Made by a program: the position numbers and the translations under genes. The notes under the pieces are model-generated. The model was given only the letters and a program-made list of their open reading frames with translations. It ran no database searches and had not been told where the DNA came from. DNA of 14,536 nt from Avichristensenella sp031550455 (GTDB lineage: Bacteria > Bacillota > Clostridia > Christensenellales > Aristaeellaceae): contig JAVBOQ010000251.1 in the NCBI GenBank assembly GCA_031550455.1, positions 1 to 14,536 of the forward strand, read 5' to 3'. Shown here one piece after another: positions 1-6,781 of the stretch (position 1 is the first letter of the stretch; every line of letters starts with the position of its first letter).

Positions 1-2102
1 GCTTTGGCATCGACATCCGCGGCGGCGTCGACGCGGCGGTCGCGCCGAAGGATCTTGACCGCGCGCCGACCGCGTCGGAACTGGACGCCGCGCGCGACGT
101 CATGGAAACCCGTCTGAACAGCCTGAACATCCTCGACCGCGACGTGACGATCGACTACGACGGCGGGTTCATCTTTGTCCGCTTTCCGTGGAAGACCGAC
201 GAAACCGAGTTTGATCCCGATAAAGCCATCGCCGAGCTCGGCAGCATGGCGCACCTGACGTTCCGAGACCCGGAAGGGAATATTGTGCTGGAAGGCAAGG
301 ACGTGGATCACACCACGTCCGGCACGTCGTCAAACTCCGCCACCTTCGCGGTGCATCTCAAGCTCAAGCCCGAGGGCAGGGCTGCGTTTCATGAGGCGAC
401 CCAGCGGTTGGTCGGCCAGAAGATTTCGATTTACATGGACGACATCCTGATCTCCTCTCCGGTCGTCAACAGTGTGATCGATTCCGAAGAGTGCGAAATC
501 TCTTCGATCTCCACAAAGGAGCAGGCTATCACGCTGTCGAACCAGATCAATTCCGGCGCGCTGCCGTTCTCGATGACCACAACGAACTACAGCGCGATCA
601 GCCCGGAGCTCGGCTCCAACGCGCTGGAAGTGATGGTCACCGCGGGCGTCATCGCGTTCATCCTGATCTGCCTCGCGCTGATCGCCTATTACCGCCTGTC
701 CGGCGTCATCGCCAGCATCGCGCTGCTTCTGCAGGTCGCGGGCCAACTGGTGCTGTTGACGTGGCCGCAGTTCACCGTGACGCTGCCCGGCATCGCGGGC
801 ATCATCCTGTCAATCGGCATGGGCGTCGACGCGAACATCATCATTTCGGAGCGCATCCGCGAGGAACTGCGCACCGGAAAGTCCGTCGTCAAGGCGGTCT
901 CCACCGGCTTCAAGCGCGCGTTCTCGTCGGTTTTTGACGGCAACATCACCGTTCTGATCGTCGCGTTCATCATGATGATCTTCGGTTCGGGCGCGATGCT
1001 TTCGTTCGCGTACACGCTGCTGTTCGGCATCATCATGAACTTCGTCGCGGGCGTTCTGGCGACCCGGCTGATGACCACGTCGATCGTGCAGTTCCCGAAG
1101 ATCGCGAAGCCGCAAAGCTTCCTCGGGCAAAAATCGCTGGCCAAGAAAGAGCCGAAGGTGTTCCCGTTCTTTGAGAAGCGCCGCGTGTACTTCCTGATCT
1201 CCGCGGTCATCTTCGCGTTCGGCGCGGTCATGGTCGCGGTCAACGGCGTGCAGCTCGACATCCAGTTCAGGGGCGGCACGATCGTCAAGTACGAAATGTC
1301 CGAGACCATCGAGCTGCGCTCCGACGAGGCCGCGGACATTGCGGAAGCCGCGCTCGATAACCGCCTGGTCAACGCGCAGATCACCGAGGATTACATCACC
1401 GGCAACAAGCGGCTTGTGCTGACGTCCGCCGGCAGCGAATCGCTGAGCAACGAGCAGGTGGCGCTGGTCACCGAAGCGCTGCAGGCGAAGTACCCGGATC
1501 AGGCGTTCACGCTGGCCGAGACGAACAATGTCGCGCCGTTCTTCAGCGCGCGGTTCCTGCGCAACGGCGTCATCGCGATCGTGCTGTCCGCGCTGCTGAT
1601 CATCCTGTACGTCTGGTTCAGCTTCCGCAAGATCCACGGCCTGTCCGCGGGCGCGATGGCGCTGCTGTCGCTTCTGCACGACCTGCTCGTGGTGTTCTGC
1701 ACGTTCGTCATCTTCCGTATTCCGATCGGCGACTCGTTCATCGCGGTCGCGCTGACGATCCTCGGCTATTCGATCAACGACACGATCGTCATATACGACC
1801 GTATCCGTGAGAACGCCGCGATCAACCGCTCGATGCCGGTGGATGAACTTGTCAACAAGAGCATCTCGCAGAGCTTCACGCGTTCGATGAACACCAACCT
1901 CGCGGTGTTCACTAGCGTCGCGATCGTGTTCGTTTTCGCGGCCGGCAACGGCCTTGAGTCGATCCGCACGTTCGCGTTGCCGATGGCGATCGGCACGATC
2001 AGCGGCTGCTACTCGACCGTGTGCATCGCGGGCCCGGCATGGGTCATGTGGCAAAAGCGCAAGGGCAAGAAAAAGCCCGCGGGCGAACCCGCGGACGCGT
2101 AA
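1..2102 (+). CDS. secDF: Protein translocase subunit SecDF (SecD-SecF fusion), 5' truncated by window edge
   Basis: SecD and SecF are membrane partners of SecYEG that use the proton gradient to help pull preproteins across the membrane. The open frame runs from base 3 and already encodes the SecD N-terminal motif GIDIRGGVD before the first ATG at 102, so the true start lies upstream of the window. The SecD half shows the periplasmic-type domain, then transmembrane segments with GMGVDANIIISERIREE. A second half begins after about 1150 with the SecF signature DIQFRGGT and the SecF membrane motif GYSINDTIVIYDRIREN. Both halves are in one frame, giving the fused form found in many Bacillota. The protein ends in a Lys-rich cytoplasmic tail (KRKGKKKP) and TAA at 2100-2102. 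No good terminator follows, only palindromic repeats. The family call is secure; only the N-terminus is missing. Confidence 0.95.
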   Translation, partial: FGIDIRGGVDAAVAPKDLDRAPTASELDAARDVMETRLNSLNILDRDVTIDYDGGFIFVRFPWKTDETEFDPDKAIAELGSMAHLTFRDPEGNIVLEGKDVDHTTSGTSSNSATFAVHLKLKPEGRAAFHEATQRLVGQKISIYMDDILISSPVVNSVIDSEECEISSISTKEQAITLSNQINSGALPFSMTTTNYSAISPELGSNALEVMVTAGVIAFILICLALIAYYRLSGVIASIALLLQVAGQLVLLTWPQFTVTLPGIAGIILSIGMGVDANIIISERIREELRTGKSVVKAVSTGFKRAFSSVFDGNITVLIVAFIMMIFGSGAMLSFAYTLLFGIIMNFVAGVLATRLMTTSIVQFPKIAKPQSFLGQKSLAKKEPKVFPFFEKRRVYFLISAVIFAFGAVMVAVNGVQLDIQFRGGTIVKYEMSETIELRSDEAADIAEAALDNRLVNAQITEDYITGNKRLVLTSAGSESLSNEQVALVTEALQAKYPDQAFTLAETNNVAPFFSARFLRNGVIAIVLSALLIILYVWFSFRKIHGLSAGAMALLSLLHDLLVVFCTFVIFRIPIGDSFIAVALTILGYSINDTIVIYDRIRENAAINRSMPVDELVNKSISQSFTRSMNTNLAVFTSVAIVFVFAAGNGLESIRTFALPMAIGTISGCYSTVCIAGPAWVMWQKRKGKKKPAGEPADA

Positions 2103-2120
2103 GGGAGACGTGAGGGGACG

Positions 2121-2170
2121 CCAAGGGGCTTTGCCCCTTGGATCCCCACTTAAGGGCCATTGGCCCTTAG
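2121..2170. repeat. Palindromic intergenic repeat, uninterrupted copy
   Basis: Two adjacent perfect or near-perfect hairpins are present: CCAAGGGG-CTTTG-CCCCTTGG at 2121-2141 and TTAAGGGCC-AT-TGGCCCTTA at 2150-2169. The same 50-60 bp, including the spacer GATCCCCAC and the downstream GAATCCCTTCTT, recurs at 9809-9840 plus 10001-10032, where it is split by an inserted element. It could pair as a hairpin in transcripts leaving secDF, but there is no U-tract, so terminator function is unproven. Confidence 0.85.
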
Positions 2171-2234
2171 GAATCCCTTCTTGGGGCTGCGTTCCATAAG
2201 AACCAGCCCGCCGTCAGGCGAAAAAGAAGGGTTT

Positions 2235-2282
2235 CCAAAGGGACACTGTCCCTTTGGCGGGGTCCAGGGGCGGAGCCCCTGG
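2235..2282. repeat. Palindromic intergenic repeat (two hairpins) between convergent genes
   Basis: Hairpin CCAAAGGGAC/GTCCCTTTGG spans 2235-2257 and CCAGGGGC/GCCCCTGG spans 2264-2282, joined by CGGGGT. They lie between the convergent secDF and the minus-strand secreted-protein gene. On the minus strand the first hairpin is followed, after a gap, by CTTCTTTTT, so it may act as a weak terminator for the 2304-3146 gene. Degenerate relatives lie at 4581-4680. Confidence 0.75.
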
Positions 2283-2303
2283 CGTTCCCCCGTCTTCCTC
2301 CCG

Positions 2304-3146
2304 TTACTTCTTCACCGTCTTGCCGGTCGGGATGCCGTAGACCATTCCGATAAACGGCTCCGGAATCTGCCAATGCTCGTCCAGCGCCAGCGCCAGGTAC
2401 CCGCCGTCGACGTACAGCATCGCGGTCTCGTCGCCCTGTTCGAACTCCGCGCTCGAAAGTTTGATCGTCAGCTCATCGCTGAACGTATATTGGTAAATGC
2501 CGTTCAGCTTGGACGGCACGACTTTATACTCCAGCTTTGCGATGCCGTCATACGCGCGGTCCGGTATCTGCGAATACCCGGCAACAGTCAACTGCGTATC
2601 GCCAAGCGGCTCGATCGTGAAGGTCAACTTGAACGATTTTGACACCATGCACTGTCCGCCGTACAGCACCGGGGACGCGTCGTCATTCGGGCAAAGCGCG
2701 TTGAAAATCTGAATCGTGCCGGTGCCGGTATACTTCCCGTAGAAATCCGTTCCGCCCTTTTTCTGCGCCGTAATGTCGAGGATCGCAATCTTTTTGATGT
2801 AGTCAAGGCCGCCGCCGATTCCGTAGTAGTACCGGTACTCGACCGAGTCCTTGACCGCAAGCTCCCAGTTGCAGATGTTTTCTGACGTCAGCGGCTTCAT
2901 GGTCACGAGCGGCTGCGGGATTTCGCCCGCGTTAGGGCGCAACGTCATGTCGGGCCCGGCAGGACGTTCCGGCCGCGAAGACGCCTCGGGCCGCGGTGAA
3001 AGCTCCGGCAGCGGCGCGCCGTTGTCCTTGTTGATGACGATCGGCGGCAAAGTCGGGCGATCGGCAGCCGACGCGGTCGCCGCGCAAAGGGCCGCTGTCA
3101 GGCATACGATCAGCGCCAGTGAAACGAACTTCACATTTCGCGTCAT
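2304..3146 (-). CDS. Secreted protein of unrecognised family, paralogue of the 3538-4314 gene
   Basis: I do not recognise this family. The 280-residue product starts with a Sec signal peptide (basic MTRNVK, hydrophobic core, probable cleavage after ASA near residue 27). A Pro/Arg/Ser-rich low-complexity linker follows to about residue 85, then a globular domain to the C-terminus. That domain shares many blocks with the neighbouring gene: NWEL, KKGGTDFYGKYTGTG, FNAL, PVLYGGQ, FKLTF, DGI, AMLYVDGGY and HWQIPEPFIG. I chose the ATG at 3146 because AGGAAG at 3155-3160 lies 8 nt away; the ATG at 3152 would leave only 2 nt. It is probably an exported or wall-associated protein with an all-beta-like, repeat-poor domain; that fold guess is inference. 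It is transcribed away from its paralogue with its own candidate promoter. Confidence 0.85.
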   Translation of the reverse strand: MTRNVKFVSLALIVCLTAALCAATASAADRPTLPPIVINKDNGAPLPELSPRPEASSRPERPAGPDMTLRPNAGEIPQPLVTMKPLTSENICNWELAVKDSVEYRYYYGIGGGLDYIKKIAILDITAQKKGGTDFYGKYTGTGTIQIFNALCPNDDASPVLYGGQCMVSKSFKLTFTIEPLGDTQLTVAGYSQIPDRAYDGIAKLEYKVVPSKLNGIYQYTFSDELTIKLSSAEFEQGDETAMLYVDGGYLALALDEHWQIPEPFIGMVYGIPTGKTVKK

Positions 3147-3209
3147 GCACATTACTTCCTGTTCTGTGTGTTATCAGACGAACGCAGTGCTTTCTGCGTG
3201 TGTTGATAT

Positions 3210-3238
3210 AGTGTAATGGAAATCCCTGGAATTGTCCA
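3210..3238 (-). promoter_or_regulatory. Candidate sigma-A promoter for the 2304-3146 gene
   Basis: On the minus strand TGGACA (3233-3238) and TACACT (3210-3215) are separated by exactly 17 nt. This gives a leader of roughly 55 nt before the ATG at 3146. The -35 has one mismatch and the -10 has two relative to consensus. It lies inside the gap between the paralogues, so the downstream gene need not depend on read-through past the hairpin element. Confidence 0.45.
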
Positions 3239-3383
3239 GCAAAATTCCAAAAGAATGCAAAGTGGTTGCATGAATTGCGGTAGATATGTTGCCTCGCCGA
3301 CCGAAAACCGGCGCGCTTCGATGGCAATAACCAAACGGTTCCCTGCCATTTCTGCGCGTCTGAGGCGCTCCACGGGATTTATA

Positions 3384-3535
3384 CCAATTCAAACCTTACC
3401 GCATCGTCGCGGCGGATCTTTTTCCATTCGGCGTTGTCGCTCTCCACTCGGCGTAGCGCTGCTACGCCTCATTCCGGCTCCTAGCCGGATGAAAAAATCT
3501 CCCGCCGCTTTGGATGCGTTAAGATTTTCCATTGG
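3384..3535. mobile_element. MITE-like inverted-repeat element B (152 bp)
   Basis: The outer ends are inverted: ATACCAATTCAAA on the left, and on the right the complement reads ATACCAATGGAAA. The similarity continues inward through CTTA-CGCATC and GCGGCGG. The centre is the palindrome GGCGTAGC-GCT-GCTACGCC at 3450-3468, so the whole element could fold into one long imperfect hairpin. If the ends are CCAAT/ATTGG, each is flanked by TA (3382-3383, 3536-3537). An alternative boundary uses the inner TTAC/TTAA pair. The core matches MITE A at 9841-10000 (CGCGGATCTTTT, CGTAGCGCTGCTACG, GGCTCCT, AAAATCTC). No ORF is carried. It abuts the TAA stop of the upstream secreted-protein gene. Confidence 0.65.
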
Positions 3536-3537
3536 TA

Positions 3538-4314
3538 TTAGTATTGGCCGGTGACCGGCCGTCTCGTATAGGTCGGCGCCGGTGTGATCGTAACCTCCAC
3601 CGCACCCTGCGTCCGCCTGGTCGATGTCGGCTGCGCGCCTCCGCCGCCGCCTCCGCCTCCGCTGCCCTGCACGCCGATCAACGTGCCCTGGAACGGCGCC
3701 GGAACCTGCCAGTGCTTCATCAGCGTCAGCGAAACATACCCGCCGTCGGTGTACAGCATCGCGATTTCATCGCCGTACGAAAAGTCTTCTCCGGGCATGC
3801 CGACAAGCCCCGGCCATTCCTCGGCCTTTTGGAAGATGCCCCGCACCTTGTCCAGCTTGACCGTGAACTGCAGCGTCGAGATCCCGTCGAACACGCGCTC
3901 CGGCAGCTGCGAGAACTCCCAGACCGGGATCAGCGTGTCGTCCTTTGGATCAATGGAAAAGGTCAGCTTGAATTCTTTCGTCGTCGCGGTCTGGCCGCCG
4001 TACAGCACCGGATGCGCGTCGTCGGTGTCCGCAAGCGCGTTGAACACCTGGATCACGCCCTTGCCCGTATACTTGCCGAAATAGTCCGCGCCGCCCTTCT
4101 TTGTGGCGGTGATGCGCACCTTTACGGTTTTCTTCAGCGTTTCTCCGTTCTCGGTGTACAGGAATTCCTGCGCGTCGTCGATATCAAGTTCCCAGTTGCA
4201 GTTGGCGCCCTGCGTGTATGGCTCCCGCGCCTCTGTCTCCGCGGCCAGACACGCGCCGAACGTCAAACAGGTGACCATCACTAGCACAAAAAACAAGCGA
4301 AACCGTTTTGACAT
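3538..4314 (-). CDS. Secreted protein of unrecognised family with poly-Gly and Thr/Pro/Arg tail
   Basis: This is the second member of the unrecognised secreted pair, 258 residues. The signal peptide is MSKRFRLFFVLVMV..., with a cleavage site near residue 25; a Cys at 22 (FGAC) is a poor lipobox match, so lipoprotein processing is uncertain. The domain begins at NCNWELDIDD and shares KKGG-DYFGKYTGKG, FNAL, PVLYGGQ, FKLTFSIDP, DGIS, AMLYTDGGY and HWQVPAPFQG with its neighbour. After the domain comes GS, eight Gly (about residues 219-226), then a Thr/Pro/Arg-rich tail to the end. In the paralogue the low-complexity segment is instead at the N-terminus. GGGGG at 4322-4326 favours ATG 4314 (7 nt) over ATG 4317 (4 nt). 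The frame stays open upstream to 4686 but only across repeat DNA, which I do not count as coding. Confidence 0.85.
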   Translation of the reverse strand: MSKRFRLFFVLVMVTCLTFGACLAAETEAREPYTQGANCNWELDIDDAQEFLYTENGETLKKTVKVRITATKKGGADYFGKYTGKGVIQVFNALADTDDAHPVLYGGQTATTKEFKLTFSIDPKDDTLIPVWEFSQLPERVFDGISTLQFTVKLDKVRGIFQKAEEWPGLVGMPGEDFSYGDEIAMLYTDGGYVSLTLMKHWQVPAPFQGTLIGVQGSGGGGGGGGAQPTSTRRTQGAVEVTITPAPTYTRRPVTGQY

Positions 4315-4511
4315 CATGATTCCCCCATTTCTGTTTCGAACGCGCATGCATGTTGTACAAACATTGTTTGTGGACATTCGTTCGCCTGTCGGTCGGGGAA
4401 GCCGTTCCGAAATTGTCAAAGGAACACCGGCGCGGATGATAAACGGCGTATGGAAAAGCGCTTCCGTCTCGTCTGTTGCTTCCTCCACCCCTTTCGTTTC
4501 TCCGTTCTTAT

Positions 4512-4540
4512 AGTATACATCCGGCGGGCAAAAAAATCCA
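4512..4540 (-). promoter_or_regulatory. Possible promoter for the 3538-4314 gene, with a long leader
   Basis: On the minus strand TATACT (4512-4517) is preceded by TGGATT with a 17-nt spacer that is partly T-rich. The -10 is good (5 of 6) and the -35 poor (3 of 6). If used, the leader would be about 190 nt. An isolated TTGACA exists closer to the gene but has no matching -10, so this is the best candidate rather than a firm call. Confidence 0.3.
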
Positions 4541-4573
4541 GAAAAAACGTGAAGGGGAAAGTGAGGGAAAAGG

Positions 4574-4601
4574 AAAAACGCCAAAGGGCGCTGCCCTTTG
4601 G
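4574..4601 (-). terminator. Repeat-derived intrinsic terminator of the minus-strand rRNA-modification operon
   Basis: Read on the minus strand, the perfect hairpin CCAAAGGGC-AGC-GCCCTTTGG (4581-4601) is followed after CG by TTTTT and then CCTTTT. It lies about 80 nt beyond the methyltransferase stop. The hairpin belongs to the palindromic repeat family of the window, so the repeat appears to serve as terminator here. Confidence 0.6.
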
Positions 4602-4680
4602 AATCCCGCTTCCGGGCCAAATAGGAAAAGCCGGATCTTGGCCCATTTGGCAGGGTTCCTGGACGGAGTCCCGGCGTCCC
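4581..4680. repeat. Degenerate palindromic intergenic repeat
   Basis: A perfect hairpin at 4581-4601 is followed by an interrupted pair GGGCCAA (4614-4620) / TTGGCCC (4638-4644), and then CCTGGACGGAGTCCCGG, a decayed form of the CCAGGGGCGGAGCCCCTGG hairpin at 2264-2282. The order of modules resembles the 2121-2282 block. The segment from 4318 to about 4500 holds only the putative leader of the secreted-protein gene. Confidence 0.65.
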
Positions 4681-4682
4681 CT

Positions 4683-5276
4683 TCACCCCTTCCGCGCCCT
4701 CAGCACATGGTAGCCCGCGCTCCGGCCGACGGTTTCCACACGTCCCAGCGCGGCTTCCAGAAACCGTTTCGCCGAGTCCGCGCCCTGTTGTTTTCGGATC
4801 ACCACATACAGCGCGCCGGAGGCGTTGAGCCGCGCGGCGCTCTCGGTGAACAGGCGGTATACGACGTCCTTCCCGGCGCGGATCGGCGGATTGAGCGCGA
4901 TTAAGTCGAACGTTCCCGGCACGCCGCTAAGCCCGTCGCTTTCGTACACCGCACCGCGCAACCCGTTCGCCGCGAGGTTGGCGCGGGCCAGCGCGATCGC
5001 GCGCTCGTTGACGTCCGACAGCGCGACTTCCGCGCGCGGCCACATCGCGGCCATGCACGCGCCGACCGCGCCCCAGCCGCAGCCCAGGTCCAGCGCGCGC
5101 CCGTCAAACGCGGGCGGCAGCGCGTCAATCAGCAGCGCGGTTCCCTTGTCCAGTTCTCCTTTGGAAAAAACGCCCGCGTCCGTCTCAAACCGCAGCGTCC
5201 GCCCGGCGCATTCGACCGTCGCGGCGCGCGCGTCGTGGGCCGCTGTCGGCGACTTCGCGAAGTACTGTTCACCCAT
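4683..5276 (-). CDS. Class I SAM-dependent methyltransferase, RsmC/YbxB-like (small-subunit rRNA or related substrate)
   Basis: The 197-residue protein has the methyltransferase-small fold. GVFSKGELDKGT (about 35-46) is typical of the RsmC/RlmG/YbxB group. SAM-binding motif I is LDLGCGWG (62-69), an acidic SDVN follows at 87-90, and the catalytic-type NPPI is at 129-132. By family, such proteins methylate guanine N2 in rRNA; the exact base (m2G1207 in 16S for RsmC) is inferred. Its length matches the short single-domain form rather than the two-domain E. coli RsmC. The ATG at 5276 has GGAGGG 7 nt upstream and overlaps the stop of the pseudouridine synthase gene by 8 nt (ATGGGTGA), implying translational coupling. 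It is the last gene of the operon, and a repeat-derived terminator follows. Confidence 0.88.
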   Translation of the reverse strand: MGEQYFAKSPTAAHDARAATVECAGRTLRFETDAGVFSKGELDKGTALLIDALPPAFDGRALDLGCGWGAVGACMAAMWPRAEVALSDVNERAIALARANLAANGLRGAVYESDGLSGVPGTFDLIALNPPIRAGKDVVYRLFTESAARLNASGALYVVIRKQQGADSAKRFLEAALGRVETVGRSAGYHVLRARKG

Positions 5277-5991
5277 CGGTTCGCCCTCCGGACGCCTGAT
5301 ATAGGATACCCGCTTCCGTGTCCGTCAGCTCGCGAAAGCCGCCCGGCGGCAGCGCCTCGTCCAGCCATACGCCACCGAACGACAGCCTTTTCAGCCGCGT
5401 CACTGTCCGCCCGCGCGCCAAAAACATCCGTTTGATCTGGTGAAATTTGCCCTCGTGCACGGTGACCCTTGCCCGCGCGCCGCCCGGCAGAATCTCAAGC
5501 GCCGCGGGTTCCGCGACAAAATCCGATAACCGTATGCCCGCCGCGAACGCTTCCGTGTCCGCCTCGGAAAGCTGCCCGTCGACATGGGCCTCATACAGCT
5601 TGTCAACGCCGCGCTTCGGCGCGAGCAGCCGGTGCGCCAGTTGCCCGTCGGTGGTGAAAAGCAGCAGCCCTTCCGTGTCCAGATCAAGCCGTCCGACCGG
5701 CATGCACAAAAGCGACCGCGCGACGGGCGGCAGAAGGTCCATCACCGTCTCCCGGCGCGGGTCGCTCGCCGCGGTCAGCACACCCGCCGGTTTGTTGAGC
5801 ATCAGATGCATCGCGGCGCGGTACGGAATGCGATCGCCGTCCAGCGCTACATCCGCAGTCTGTTCGTCGATGATCATGCCCGCGTCGCGCGCCGCGTCGC
5901 CGTTTACAAAAACCCGCCCCGCGCGGAGCCAGCCGCGCGCGTCGCCGCGTGTGGCCGCGCCGTACAGGGCGAGATACCGGTCAAGCCTCAC
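5269..5991 (-). CDS. rsuA: RsuA-family 16S rRNA pseudouridine synthase
   Basis: Pseudouridine synthases of this family isomerise a single uridine in rRNA (U516 of 16S in RsuA). The N-terminus is an S4 RNA-binding domain (RLDRYLALYG...GWLRAGRVFVNG, residues 2-31), then LMLNKPAGVLTA (63-74) and the catalytic loop GRLDLDTEGLLLFT with Asp103. A conserved EGKFHQIKRMF block follows near the C-terminus. I chose the GTG at 5991, which gives 240 residues like typical RsuA and starts exactly at the S4 domain. The frame is open upstream to 6093, but that part overlaps the preceding membrane gene and has no family similarity. The GTG overlaps the end of that gene by 11 nt and lacks a clear ribosome site, suggesting coupled translation. 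Specificity for U516 over related 23S sites (RluB-type) is inferred. Confidence 0.88.
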   Translation of the reverse strand: MRLDRYLALYGAATRGDARGWLRAGRVFVNGDAARDAGMIIDEQTADVALDGDRIPYRAAMHLMLNKPAGVLTAASDPRRETVMDLLPPVARSLLCMPVGRLDLDTEGLLLFTTDGQLAHRLLAPKRGVDKLYEAHVDGQLSEADTEAFAAGIRLSDFVAEPAALEILPGGARARVTVHEGKFHQIKRMFLARGRTVTRLKRLSFGGVWLDEALPPGGFRELTDTEAGILYQASGGRTDG

Positions 5992-6781
5992 GGGACGTGG
6001 TGCCCGCGTCTTCCGGCGAAGGCGGCGACGCGATCGAGACGTAAAACGCGGCGTTGGAAGCCAGCACATAAGGCAATACAAAGATAGCGGCAAGGCCGAA
6101 CGTTAAGGTGATCAGCAGAATCCAAAGCATGAACGACATTTGCAATACAAAGTATGCCCATTTGTGGCCGCGCATCATCTGAAGGCTTTCGCGCAGCGCA
6201 TCCCTCGCGCTCAGCTCCGGCCGGTCAAACAGCCGATAGGGCGTCATCGCAAAACTCAGCATGATGACCGTACCGACAACCGTCGCCGCCAGAAAAACCT
6301 GCGGCGACAGCGCGGCACCGCCTTCACCGGGGGCGAGTGACACTTGCAGCAAAACCAGTTCCAGCCAAATAACCATCGCGTTGGACATGCAAAAAGAACC
6401 GGCGCTCAACGGCAGCATCCCGCGCACCGACCGCCAATACCCTTTTCCAAAGCAATCAAACACAAAGCCGGGAGACAGCGCGACGCCGGGTTTACGATCC
6501 AGCAAGGTGAAATATCCGGCGACCCTGACCTGCATCGGCGCGGTGACAAAAACCGCGATGAGCAGGCCCAAGAGCATGAACGGCAGCGACAAGCCGATTT
6601 CTACGCCCATGAACGTGCCGATCGGAACATACCCCAGGGAATGTTTGCCCGGCATCAGTTGTATCACACTCGGCAGCAAACTGGGGAGCATCCCTACTAA
6701 AAACGACCGGAACACGCGCCCCTGCAGGTGATACCGAGCGCGCTCCTTGATCTCCGAGCGGTCAACGCGCATTTCGTTCAT
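5981..6781 (-). CDS. DUF975-like integral membrane protein (second of pair)
   Basis: A membrane protein of about 266 residues with an N-terminal basic helix (RSEIKERARYHLQGR) and then around five or six hydrophobic segments. The overall plan and the loop LDRKPGVALSPGFVFDCFGKGYW resemble DUF975 proteins, whose function is unknown. It resembles the preceding gene in layout (basic N-terminal helix, membrane pair, F/Y-rich 'pGYF' loop, cytosolic loop with R-L-x-R before K-W), so the two are probably ancient paralogues. Start choice is uncertain: ATG 6781, ATG 6772 or GTG 6787 all overlap the upstream gene, whose stop is at 6762-6764, and none has a strong Shine-Dalgarno. Coupled translation is likely. 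The assignment rests on recalled family features, not a search. Confidence 0.75.
   Translation of the reverse strand: MNEMRVDRSEIKERARYHLQGRVFRSFLVGMLPSLLPSVIQLMPGKHSLGYVPIGTFMGVEIGLSLPFMLLGLLIAVFVTAPMQVRVAGYFTLLDRKPGVALSPGFVFDCFGKGYWRSVRGMLPLSAGSFCMSNAMVIWLELVLLQVSLAPGEGGAALSPQVFLAATVVGTVIMLSFAMTPYRLFDRPELSARDALRESLQMMRGHKWAYFVLQMSFMLWILLITLTFGLAAIFVLPYVLASNAAFYVSIASPPSPEDAGTTSREA

Noticed and set aside
810..2054. Long minus-strand open frame opposite secDF (414 codons)
   Set aside because: Its translation is Arg/Asp/His-rich low-complexity typical of the antisense of a GC-rich gene, and the plus strand is clearly SecDF.
3532..4284. Plus-strand open frame opposite the second secreted-protein gene
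   Set aside because: It has Arg-rich shadow composition and no ribosome site; the minus-strand gene has a signal peptide and a paralogue.
4318..4686. N-terminal extension of the poly-Gly secreted gene up to 4686
   Set aside because: It would place coding sequence over palindromic repeats and move the signal peptide 123 residues inside. The internal ATG has a ribosome site and starts at the signal peptide.
5992..6093. Extended N-terminus for the RsuA-family gene
   Set aside because: It overlaps the membrane protein gene and encodes no recognisable part of the S4 domain. GTG 5991 fits the family length.
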